Notes under the pieces: generated by a model | Told to the model about the DNA's origin: nothing | What the model saw: the letters and a program-made list of their open reading frames with translations, nothing else | Database searches by the model: none | Made by a program: the position numbers and the translations under genes | DNA from: Deferrisoma camini S3R1 | Lineage (GTDB): Bacteria > Desulfobacterota > Deferrisomatia > Deferrisomatales > Deferrisomataceae | Direction of reading: 5' to 3' | Length of the DNA: 64,000 nucleotides | Assembly: GCF_000526155.1 (NCBI RefSeq) | Contig: NZ_JAFN01000001.1 | Location: forward strand, 3,102,264 to 3,166,263 | Shown here: positions 8,158 through 18,849 of the stretch, one piece after another | Position numbering within the stretch: position 1 is the stretch's first letter | Layout: every line of letters begins with the position of its first letter

Positions 8158-9270
8158 CTACCCCAGCAACCGCTCCAGGGGGGTCCACTCCATGCCGAAC
8201 GCCTCGGCCACGGGCCGGCAGGTGACGTGGCCGTCCCAGGTGTTCACGCCCTTGGCAAGGCTCGGGTCGGCCCGCAGGGCCTCCTCCACGCCGGACGCGA
8301 GCTTGCGGCAGTAGGGCAGGGTCACGTTGGTCAGGGCGTAGGTGCTGGTCATCGGCACCGAGCCCGGGATATTGGGCACGCAGTAGTGGATCACCCCCTC
8401 CTCCTCGTACACCGGGTCGGAGTGGGAGGTGGGCCGGCTCGTCTCGCTCACCCCCCCCTGGTCGATGGCCACGTCCACGAACACGCTGCCCGGCTTCATG
8501 CCCCGCAGGATCTCCCGGTCCACGAGGCGGGGGGCCTTGGCCCCGGGCACCAGAACCGCTCCCACCAGCATGTCGCAGCTGGCCGCGGCCTCGCGCACGT
8601 TCCGGCGGTTGGACATGAGGGTCACCACCTTGCCGTCGAACACGTCGTCGATGTAGGAGAGCCGGGCGTGGTTGATGTCGATGATGACCACCTCGGCCCC
8701 CAGCCCGTAGGCCACCTTGGCCGCGTTGATGCCCACCGCGCCGCCCCCGATGATCACGATGCGGCCGTGCTTGGTGCCCGGCACCCCGCCCAGCAGGATG
8801 CCCATGCCGCCCCTCTCCCGCTGGAGGAACGCCGCGCCCAGCTGCACCGCCATCTTCCCGGCCACCTGGCTCATGGGAGCCAGGAGCGGCAGGCTCCCGT
8901 CGCCGAGCTGAATCGTCTCGTAGGCCACGGCCCGGATCCGGCGCTCCAGCAGCACCCGCCCCAGCTCCGGCAGGGGCGCCAGGTGCAGGAACGTGAACAG
9001 GATCTGGCCCTCCTGGAGCAGGTCGTACTCCTCGGGCAGGGGCTCCTTGACCTTCATCACCAGGTCCGCGGCCTCCCACACCTCCCGGGCCGAGGAGGCG
9101 ATGCGGGCGCCGGCCGAGACGAACTCGTCGTCGGAGATGCCGCTTCCCAGCCCCGCACCGGTCTCGATCAGCACGGTGTGGCCGTCGCGGGTGAGCTCCT
9201 CCACGCCCGACGGCACGATGCCCACCCGGTACTCGTTGTTCTTTCGCTCCTTGGGTATCCCGACGATCAT
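8158..9270 (-). CDS. ald: Alanine dehydrogenase
   Basis: 370 residues, the usual length. MIVGIPKERKNNEYRVGIVPSGV at the start, the substrate-binding KVKEPLPEEYDLL, the catalytic region FTFLHLAP, and the NAD-binding GGGAVGINAAKVAYGLGAEVVIID (residues 170-195) all match the AlaDH/PNT family. It interconverts L-alanine with pyruvate and ammonia using NAD+. The ATG follows an AAGGAGGCG site. The ESCO-like gene is directly downstream and probably co-transcribed. Confidence 0.97.
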   Translation of the reverse strand: MIVGIPKERKNNEYRVGIVPSGVEELTRDGHTVLIETGAGLGSGISDDEFVSAGARIASSAREVWEAADLVMKVKEPLPEEYDLLQEGQILFTFLHLAPLPELGRVLLERRIRAVAYETIQLGDGSLPLLAPMSQVAGKMAVQLGAAFLQRERGGMGILLGGVPGTKHGRIVIIGGGAVGINAAKVAYGLGAEVVIIDINHARLSYIDDVFDGKVVTLMSNRRNVREAAASCDMLVGAVLVPGAKAPRLVDREILRGMKPGSVFVDVAIDQGGVSETSRPTSHSDPVYEEEGVIHYCVPNIPGSVPMTSTYALTNVTLPYCRKLASGVEEALRADPSLAKGVNTWDGHVTCRPVAEAFGMEWTPLERLLG

Positions 9271-9700
9271 GGCGCCTCCTTATACACCAGGTCGCGTTCG
9301 AAGCCGGCGATCGACCCCCAAATCGCCCTTCCATGAGCTCATCTTGATCGCAAATGGTAGGAAGCCCTCCAGGCCCGCCATCGGGCGGCCAACGGGAAAG
9401 GTATCAACCCGGCGGATAACCAGGCGCTACCGCTCCCTGCTCGGAGGGGCAAGGGACCCGTCGAAGAGCCGGGCGCGGCCGCCTACCATACCCCAACCAC
9501 TCCCCCCAGCCAACTCTCGGACCGGCTTGCCCGGCCGGACCCCGGTGGTAGGGTGGGCAATACAAGTTGCGTTCAAAATCATTGATCGGAGAGCCGGGCG
9601 CGGCGTCTCTGGCGCGAGGCAGATCCCTTGCCCGCCCCACGACCGCTCCCGGTTTGAACACAACTTGGTATGAGGGCTCTTGGCTTCTTCGGAGGAAACC
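9271..9700 (+). other. Gene-free interval between ald and msrP
   Basis: About 430 bases between divergent genes. No convincing coding region, RNA or terminator was seen. A 14-base string (GAGCCGGGCGCGGC) occurs twice, near 9473 and 9591. Promoters for ald (minus) and msrP (plus) must lie here, but I cannot identify clear -35/-10 pairs. Confidence 0.5.
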
Positions 9701-10561
9701 GTGCCGCTTCGCCTTCCGTCCCTTCCCATCACCCCCGAAGGGGTCTGGGCCGACCGCAGGCGCTTCCTGGCCCGGCTGGGGCTCCGGGGGCTCGGGGTTT
9801 GGGGCCTGCTGACCCGGCCGGGCTGGGGGCTCGACCTGCCTCCCCCGGCCGGCCCGATCACCCCCGAGGCCTCCGCCACCCGGTTCAACAACTACTACGA
9901 GTTCACCCCGGACAAGCGCCGGGTGTGGCGGGAGGTGGCGGCCCTGCGGACCCGTCCGTGGGCGGTGGAGATCGGGGGACTCGTGGCCAAGCCCCGCACC
10001 GTGGACGTCGGGGATCTGGCGCGGCGGCTGGGCACCGTGGACCGGGTGTACCGCCACCGGTGCGTGGAGGGGTGGTCGGCCGTGATCCCCTGGACCGGGA
10101 TCCCCCTGCGCGCCCTGGTGGACTGGGCCCAGCCCCTGGGCTCGGCCCGGTACGTGGCGTTCACCGCGTTCCTCGACCCGAAGGTGGCCCCGGGTCAGGC
10201 CCGGCATCCGGACTGGCCCTGGCCCTACACCGAGGGCCTCACCCTGGCCGAGGCCCGAAACCCGCTCGCCCTCCTGGCCACCGGGGCCTACGGCAAGCCC
10301 CTGGCCAAATCGCTCGGCGCCCCCATCCGGCTGGTGGTGCCGTGGAAGTACGGGTTCAAGAGCATCAAGGGCATCGTCCGGATCCGGTTCACCGAGGCCC
10401 GGCCCGCCACCTTCTGGACCACCCTGGCACCCGGCGTGTACGGGTTCAGCTCGAACGTGGCCGGCGGAGACCGGGAGTGGCGCATCGACACGGGCGAACG
10501 CCAGCCCACCCCGCGGCTCAACGGGTACGGGCCCTGGGTCGCGTACCTGTACGGCGGCTGA
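9701..10561 (+). CDS. msrP: MsrP-type molybdopterin methionine-sulfoxide reductase subunit
   Basis: About 286 residues of the YedY/MsrP family (sulfite-oxidase fold). A near-Tat motif (DRRRFLARLG) precedes a short hydrophobic stretch; then NNYYEFTPDKRRVW, and RHRCVEGWSAVIPWTGIPL, whose cysteine ligates molybdenum. WKYGFKSIKGIVRI near the C-terminus is also family-typical. It repairs oxidised methionine in periplasmic proteins, with electrons from a haem membrane partner (MsrQ) that is not adjacent. GTG at 9701 is chosen because GGAGGA ends 5 bases before it; a TTG at 9680 would be upstream of that site. Confidence 0.88.
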   Translation: MPLRLPSLPITPEGVWADRRRFLARLGLRGLGVWGLLTRPGWGLDLPPPAGPITPEASATRFNNYYEFTPDKRRVWREVAALRTRPWAVEIGGLVAKPRTVDVGDLARRLGTVDRVYRHRCVEGWSAVIPWTGIPLRALVDWAQPLGSARYVAFTAFLDPKVAPGQARHPDWPWPYTEGLTLAEARNPLALLATGAYGKPLAKSLGAPIRLVVPWKYGFKSIKGIVRIRFTEARPATFWTTLAPGVYGFSSNVAGGDREWRIDTGERQPTPRLNGYGPWVAYLYGG

Positions 10562-10691
10562 GCACAACCATCGTGATTACGGGTAGATGTAATTCACTCC
10601 TTGCCGAAGGGGAAATCCCCGGCTACCCTGCCAAAGACCGCGTCCTCCCGATCGCTCGGCATGCGGAGCCGCGCCGGAAAGGGGGTGCACC

Positions 10692-12508
<1,817 letters not shown>

Positions 12509-12512
<4 letters not shown>

Positions 12513-14776
12513 GTCCCCCGCGCCTGCGGGTCATCATCGCCGACGACAACCCCGACGACCGGACCCTGGCCCTTCGGGAGCTGCGCAAGGAGTTCCCGGC
12601 GGTGGACGCCACCGAGGTGGGCGACCAGGAGGCGTGGGAGGCCGCCCTGGCAGGGGAGGCGCCGGACCTGGTGGTGACCGACTACCACCTGCGCTGGTCC
12701 GACGGCCTGGTGGTCCTGCGGCAGGCCAGGACCCGGTGGCCGGGGGTGCCGGTGATCATGTTCACCGGCACCGGCACCCAGGAGGTGGCGGTCGAGGCCA
12801 TGAAGCAGGGTCTGGCGGACTACGTGGTCAAGTCACCCCGGCACTTCGCCCGGCTGGCGGTCGCGGCCCGCAACTCCCTGGAGCGGGCGGCCAAGGAGCG
12901 GGCCCTGGCCGAGGCCGAGGCCCGGTACCAGGACCTGGTGGAGAACCTGCCGGTGGGCATCTACGTGTCCACCCCGTCGGGCCGCATCCTCACGGTGAAC
13001 CGGGCCTTCGTGGAGATCCTGGGCTACCCCGACACCGAGTCCCTCATCCGCTTGGACGCCCGGGCCCTGTGGGCCGATCCTGCGCAGCGGGACCGGTGGA
13101 TCCGGGCCCTGGAGACCCAGGGCCGGGTGGCGGGGTTCGTGGGGCAGCTCCTGCGGGCCGACGGAACCCCGGTCTGGGTGGAGGGCCGGGCCAGCGCCAT
13201 CCGGGATCCCCGGGGCCGGCTGGTGGCCTGGCAGGGCTCGGCCGTGGACGTGACCGAGCGGGTTCTGGCCCAGAAGGAGCGGGAGCGGGCCCTGCGGGAG
13301 GTGGAGGCCGTGCTCGAGGCCGTGCCCGCTGGCATCGCCCTCCTGACACCCGGGGGCACGATCCGCCGGGCCAACGGCGAGGCCCGCGCCCTCATGGAGG
13401 CCCACGCGGACCTGGACGACCAGGGCCGGCTCCGGGCCGTGGCCGGCCGGCCGCTGCCCGACCTGCTGGCCCCGCCCGACGACGGCCGGCAGGTCCACGA
13501 GATGTTCACCCCGGGCCCCGCGCCCCGGGTCCTCCAGGTTCAGGCCCGGCCGGTGGGGGACCCGGACCGGCCCGAGGCGTGGGTGATGGTGATCCGGGAC
13601 GCCACCGCCGAGCACCACCGGTTCGAGAAGATCGCCCTCCAGGAGAGGCTGGCGGCCCTGGGCCAGCTGGCCGCCGGCATCGCCCACGACTTCAACAACA
13701 TCCTGAGCGCGATCGTCGGGTATGCCGAGATGCTCCGGGGCCGCGAGGACATCCCGTCCGACGTCAGGGAGCGGCTCGAGCAGATGCTGGTCCAGTCGTT
13801 TCGCGCCGCAGACCTGGTGCGGCAGGTGCTCGACTTCGGCCGCCGGGCCGAGAGCGAGCGCCAGCCCCTCGATCTTCTGAGCTTCGCCAAGGAGCTCACC
13901 CGCCTGTTCCAGACCACCTTCCCCGCGGGGATCCGGGTGCGCATGGCCTACGAGCCCGGCAGCTACTGGGTGCTGGCGGACCCGACCCAGATCCAGCAGA
14001 TTCTGACGAACCTGGCCGTGAACGCCCGGGACGCCATGCCCGAGGGCGGCGAGCTCACGATCCGGCTGGCCTGTCGGCCCGTGGTGGCCGGGGAGGCCCC
14101 GCCGGTGCCGGGCATGAAACCCGGCGACTACGTGTGCTTGAGCGTCACCGACACCGGTTGCGGCATCGCCCCCGAGCACCTGGACCGCGTGTTCGAGCCG
14201 TTCTACACCACCAAACCCTCGGACGAGGGCACCGGCCTGGGCCTGAGCCAGGTCTACGGCCTGGTCCGGGAGCACGGCGGGTTCGTGGACCTGCACAGCA
14301 CCCCGGGCGCGGGCACCGAGGTGAGCGTGTACCTGCCGGCTGCCGAGCGGGCCCACGGCCGTCGGTCCACGGTGATCGGGGCCGTGCCGGAGGGCGCGGG
14401 CCAGACCGTGCTCCTGGCCGAGGACGACGTCAATGTGCGCGAGATCCTGCGCGCCATCCTCGAGCGCCTCAACTACCGGGTGCTCGAGGCCCGCGACGGA
14501 GACCAGGCCCTGGCCCTGTGGGAGCGCCACGCCGACACCGTGGACGCGGTGGTGACCGACCTGGTGATGCCCGGGCTCGACGGCCGGGAGTTCGCCCGCC
14601 GGGTCAAGGCCCGAAAACCCGGGGTGCCGGTCATCGCGGTCTCGGGGTACCCGCTGCCCAGGAGGGCCGACCGCCGCCCCGACGACGGGTTCGACGAGTG
14701 GATGCCCAAGCCCATCCACATCCGGGAGCTGGCCAGGGCCCTGGCCCGGCTCCTGGCCGCCGGCCCGGGTCGCTGA
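12509..14776 (+). CDS. Hybrid sensor histidine kinase (REC-PAS-PAS-HisKA-HATPase-REC)
   Basis: 755 residues, cytoplasmic. N-terminal receiver (Asp58 in DLVVTDYHLRW), two PAS regions (about 130-250 and 265-380), HisKA with His393 in AAGIAHDFNNILSAIVGYAEM, HATPase_c (NLAVNARDAMPEGGELTI, DTGCGIAPEH, GTGLGLSQVYGLV) and a C-terminal receiver with Asp684 (VVTDLVMPGLDG). ATG overlaps the previous kinase stop by four bases, implying translational coupling. The N-terminal REC is a natural target of the upstream HPt. No DNA-binding output domain is present in either protein. Confidence 0.92.
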
Positions 14777-14796
14777 CCCGGGCCCGACAGACACCG

Positions 14797-16995
14797 ATGT
14801 CCAGGGTGTTCGCCGATGCGGTGGGCCGGGCCCGAAGGATCCTCGACTCCAACTGGACCGGCCGGTTCACCAAGCCCGCGCCGACCCTCTACCCCCACCA
14901 GTGGAGCTGGGACTCGGGGTTCGCCGCCATCGGCCGGGCCCACTGGAGCCCCGTGCGGGCCATGCGCGAGATCGGGGCCCTGCTCGAAGGCCAGTGGGCC
15001 AACGGGCTCGTCCCCCAGATCGTGTTCGACCCCTCGGCCCTGGGCCACTACTTCCCGGAACCGGACTTCTGGCAGACCGAGGGGACCGGCCTCGCCCCGC
15101 CCCGCGTGCCGACCTCGGGCATCACCATGCCGCCGGTGGTCACCGTGGCCGCCGAGTGGATCCTGCGGCACGCCCGGCACCGGGACGTGCGGGGGTTCCT
15201 CCGGCGCATCTATCCCAGGCTGCTCGCGTTCCACGCCTACCTGCACCGGGAGCGCGATCCCGACGGCCGGGGCCTGGCGTACCTGCGGCACCCGTGGGAG
15301 TCGGGCATGGACAACTCCCCCACCTGGGACGAGCCGCTCTCCCGGATCCGGGTGGAGCCGGGAAAGCTTCCCCCCTATGGCCGCCGGGACCTGGGCCACG
15401 GCGTGGACCCGTCCATGCGGCCGTCCGACGCGGACTACGACCGATACGTCCTGCTGGTGGATCTGTTCCGCCGGGCCCGGTACGACGAGGCAGCCATCCG
15501 GGCCGAGTGTCCGTTCCTGGTGGAAGACCCCCTGTTCAACGCGGTGCTGGCCCGGGCCGACGAGAGCCTGGCCCGGCTGGCCGAGGCCGTGGGCGAAGAC
15601 CCGGCCCTGCCCAGGGAGTGGGCCGAGGCCACGGCCCGGGCGATCCGGACCCGGCTGTGGCACGCCGACCACGCCATCTTCGACGCCTTCGACCGGGTGG
15701 CCGGCCGGCCCATCGAGGTGGACACGGCGGCCGGGTTCGTGCCCCTGTGGGCCGGCGCGGCCGACCGGCAGCAGGCCGAGGCCCTGTACCGCCACCTGGA
15801 CTCGGCCGCGTTCTGCGCCCTGCACCAGGGCAACTGCTACACCGTGCCCAACTACGACACGGGCCGGGACGGGTTCGACCGGGCCCGGTACTGGCGCGGC
15901 CCGGTGTGGATCAACGTCAACTGGATGATCGCCGAGGGCCTGGCCCGGTACGGGTTCACCCAGAAGGCCGACAACCTGCGCAAGGACCTGCTGCAGCTTC
16001 CCATCCGGTTCGGGTTCCGGGAGTACTACGACTCCTTCGACGGCACGGGCTACGGCTCGGACCGGTTCACCTGGACCGCGGCCCTGTTCCTGGATCTGGT
16101 CCACCGGTTCTACCAGCCAGCCCCCCGGCGGCCCCTGGCCTCGCGGTGGGGCGCCGGGTCGGTCCGCCCCCTCGTGCTGAACGCCCCGGCTCCCGGCCGG
16201 CCGCCGCCGGCCCCGCCCGGGCTGTCGGGGCGGCTCCTGGAGACCCTGGGGGACCTGCGGGATCGGTTCTTCGACACGGCCCGGGGCGTGGTGGACTACG
16301 AGGGCATCTCCGCCTCACCGGAGTACGGGGCGTACCGGGCGTTGACCCGTTCCCTGGACTCCTTCGATCCGGCCGCCCTGGCCGCCCGGACCGAACGGCT
16401 CGCGTTCTGGATCAACCTGTACAACGCCCTGGTGATCGACGGTATCGTGGCCCGCCGCATCCGCGGATCGGTGCGGGAGGTTCCCGAGTTCTTCAGCCAC
16501 ACCGGCTACCGGATCGGCGGCCGGTTCTACTCGGCCGACGACATCGAGCACGGGGTCTTACGAGGAAACCAGCGGCCCTGGCGCCGGGCCCGGCGTCCCT
16601 TCGGCCGGGGGGACCCCCGCCGGGCCTTTGCCATCTCCCCCTTGGACCCCCGGATCCACTTCGCCCTGGTGTGCGGGTCGCGCTCCTGCGCGCCGGTGCG
16701 GTTCTACGACCCCGGCCGGATCGACGCCCAGCTCGACGAGGCCGCCCGGGGGTTCGTGAACTCCTCCGAGGTCCTGGTGCTGCCCGAGCGGGGGCGGATC
16801 CTCCTGTCGGAGATCTTCCGGTGGTACGCCCGCGACTTCGGGGGGCGGCCGGGCATCGTGGGGTTCCTGCTGCGTTACCTCACCGCCCACGACGCCGTGG
16901 CGTTCCTCCGGACCCGGGGCCACCGAGCCCCCCTCGGCTACATCGACTACGACTGGAACCTGAACCGGGGGATGCCCCGGGGCCCGGCGGGTTGA
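14797..16995 (+). CDS. GH63/MGH1-like glycosidase fused to a DUF547 domain
   Basis: 732 residues, no signal peptide. Residues 1-435 match the (alpha/alpha)6 barrel of GH63-type glucosidases and mannosylglycerate hydrolases: HQWSWDSGFAAIGRAHW, WESGMDNSPTWDEPL, and YWRGPVWINVNWMIAEGL with REYYDSFDG. After a proline-rich linker (about 440-465), residues 470-720 are a DUF547 domain (RLAFWINLYNALVIDGI, HFALVCGSRSCAPVRFY, GYIDYDWNLN). The reading frame is continuous across the join. The first half should hydrolyse a small alpha-glucoside or mannoside; DUF547 has no established activity. Short (17-base) spacing to the kinase gene suggests one transcript. Confidence 0.82.
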   Translation: MSRVFADAVGRARRILDSNWTGRFTKPAPTLYPHQWSWDSGFAAIGRAHWSPVRAMREIGALLEGQWANGLVPQIVFDPSALGHYFPEPDFWQTEGTGLAPPRVPTSGITMPPVVTVAAEWILRHARHRDVRGFLRRIYPRLLAFHAYLHRERDPDGRGLAYLRHPWESGMDNSPTWDEPLSRIRVEPGKLPPYGRRDLGHGVDPSMRPSDADYDRYVLLVDLFRRARYDEAAIRAECPFLVEDPLFNAVLARADESLARLAEAVGEDPALPREWAEATARAIRTRLWHADHAIFDAFDRVAGRPIEVDTAAGFVPLWAGAADRQQAEALYRHLDSAAFCALHQGNCYTVPNYDTGRDGFDRARYWRGPVWINVNWMIAEGLARYGFTQKADNLRKDLLQLPIRFGFREYYDSFDGTGYGSDRFTWTAALFLDLVHRFYQPAPRRPLASRWGAGSVRPLVLNAPAPGRPPPAPPGLSGRLLETLGDLRDRFFDTARGVVDYEGISASPEYGAYRALTRSLDSFDPAALAARTERLAFWINLYNALVIDGIVARRIRGSVREVPEFFSHTGYRIGGRFYSADDIEHGVLRGNQRPWRRARRPFGRGDPRRAFAISPLDPRIHFALVCGSRSCAPVRFYDPGRIDAQLDEAARGFVNSSEVLVLPERGRILLSEIFRWYARDFGGRPGIVGFLLRYLTAHDAVAFLRTRGHRAPLGYIDYDWNLNRGMPRGPAG

Positions 16996-17058
16996 GGAAC
17001 GCCCGGCGGCGGCGTATCATGGCGCGCCCCCGAAGCCGAACGCCGGGAGGGAACGCCG

Positions 17059-18849
17059 TTGAGCACCCCGCGCCCCTTGAAGTCCCTTTCGGACCGCCTG
17101 AACCGTTGGATCGACCGGATCCGTCCCTCGGAACACACGGCCACCCTCTACATGGCGGTGGCCGTGGGGCTGCTGGCCGGCGCGGGCAACGTGGGCTACC
17201 GCTACCTGATCCACCTGGTGCACCAGGGGGTGTTCGAAACCGGGTGGCAGGTGCTCGGGCTCGACTACGGGTTTCCCCTGCTTCTCCTTCTGCCGCTGCT
17301 CCCCATGACGGGAGCGGCCCTCCTGATCCCCCTGGACATGCTGTTCCCGGGCGAGGTGCGGGGCTACGGGCTGCCCCGGTTCCTGGAGACCGTGAACCTC
17401 AAGGGCGCGGTGTTCCGGGCCCGGACCCTGGTGGTCAAGTCCCTGGCCTCGGCCATCACCATCGGCACCGGGGGCTCAGCCGGGACCGAGGGCCCGATCG
17501 CCCAGATCGGGGGCACCCTGGGCTCGCTGGTGGGCCAGGTGCTGCGCGTGGGCCAGGAACGGATGCGCACCCTGGTGGCCTGCGGGGTGGCCGGCGGAAT
17601 CGCGGGGACATTCAACGCCCCGATCGCCGGGGTGTTCTTCGCCCACGAGATCGTGCTGCTGCGCAACTTCGACGCCACCAGCTTCACCCCCATCGTCATC
17701 AGCTCGGGCCTGGGGGCTCTGGTCACCCGGATGACCGAGGGCAACCGGCCGGCCTTCGAGGTGCCCCGCCACTACGTGCTGCGCAGCCCCTGGGAGATCG
17801 TGTTCTACTTCCTGCTGGGGGTGGTGGTGGCCCTGGCCGCGGTGGCGTTCATCCGCAGCTTCTACGACCTCACCGACCGGTTCGGCCGGTGGAAGGCCCC
17901 CGACCGCCTCAAACCCCTGGTGGGCGCGGCCCTCACCGGCGTGATCGGCATCGCCCTGCCCCAGGTCCTGGGGGACGGCTACGAACACATCGAACAGGCC
18001 CTGGCCGGCCAGATCGGGGGATGGCTCCTCCTGAGCCTGGCCCTGGCCAAGATCCTGGCCACCGGCCTGACCCTGGGCAGCGGCAACGCCGGCGGGGTGT
18101 TCGCCCCGAGCCTGTTCATCGGGGCCGCCCTGGGGGGCGCCTTCGGCAGCCTCGTCCACACCCTGTTCCCCAACCTGGCGGCCGGCCCCGGCGCCTACGC
18201 CCTGGTGGGCATGGGAGGATTCCTGGCCGCGGCCACCCACGCACCCATGACCGCCATGTTCCTGATCTTCGAGATGACCGGCGAGTACTCGGTGATCCTG
18301 CCCATCATGTTCTCGTGCGTCATCGGGTACACGGTGTGCCGGTACTTCGAGCGGGAGTCCATCGACACGCTGGAGCTGGCCCGGCGGGGCATCCACCTGG
18401 AGGAGGGGCGCGAGGTGGGGCTGCTGGAGTCGATCCGGGCCGGCGACATCATGAACCCCGACGTGGAGGTGATCCACGAGGGCACGCCCCTGCGGCGGCT
18501 GCTCGCGGTGATCCCCTCGTCCCGCCACGTGACGTTTCCCCTGGTGGACAGCGAAAACCGGCTGACCGGGATCCTGAGCCTCCAGGATCTCCGGGAGGTG
18601 GCCTACGAGGAGGGGCTGGAGGACCTGATCGTGGCCAAGGAGCTCGGCACCCCCAACGTGATCACCATCTTCCCCGACGAGAACCTGCGCCACGCCCTGG
18701 CCAAGATCGGATACCGCAACATCGAGCACCTGCCCGTGGTCAGCCGGGACGACCCCCGCAGGGTGATCGGCATGCTGTCGCGGCGTGACATCCTGGCCGC
18801 CTACAACAAGGCCCTGATCGACCGCAGTTTCCGGGGGGATGCCGCGTGA
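17059..18849 (+). CDS. CLC-family chloride channel/transporter with CBS domains
   Basis: 596 residues. The membrane part has about ten hydrophobic helices with the CLC signatures GSAGTEGPIAQIGG (selectivity and gating glutamate, about residue 140) and GSGNAGGVFAPSLFIGA (about 345). Residues 470-590 are two CBS domains (GDIMNPDVEVIHEGTPLRRLL and VITIFPDENLRHALAKIGYRNIEHLPVV). It moves chloride across the cytoplasmic membrane, possibly gated by nucleotides at the CBS pair. A TTG start is used, backed by GGAGGGAACG. It overlaps the helicase gene by four bases. Confidence 0.92.
   Translation: MSTPRPLKSLSDRLNRWIDRIRPSEHTATLYMAVAVGLLAGAGNVGYRYLIHLVHQGVFETGWQVLGLDYGFPLLLLLPLLPMTGAALLIPLDMLFPGEVRGYGLPRFLETVNLKGAVFRARTLVVKSLASAITIGTGGSAGTEGPIAQIGGTLGSLVGQVLRVGQERMRTLVACGVAGGIAGTFNAPIAGVFFAHEIVLLRNFDATSFTPIVISSGLGALVTRMTEGNRPAFEVPRHYVLRSPWEIVFYFLLGVVVALAAVAFIRSFYDLTDRFGRWKAPDRLKPLVGAALTGVIGIALPQVLGDGYEHIEQALAGQIGGWLLLSLALAKILATGLTLGSGNAGGVFAPSLFIGAALGGAFGSLVHTLFPNLAAGPGAYALVGMGGFLAAATHAPMTAMFLIFEMTGEYSVILPIMFSCVIGYTVCRYFERESIDTLELARRGIHLEEGREVGLLESIRAGDIMNPDVEVIHEGTPLRRLLAVIPSSRHVTFPLVDSENRLTGILSLQDLREVAYEEGLEDLIVAKELGTPNVITIFPDENLRHALAKIGYRNIEHLPVVSRDDPRRVIGMLSRRDILAAYNKALIDRSFRGDAA

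Noticed and set aside
10562-10691. Riboswitch between msrP and the sensor kinase
   Set aside because: GC-rich with GGGGAAATCCCC and a few stems, but it matches neither the cobalamin, c-di-GMP nor molybdenum cofactor patterns I know.
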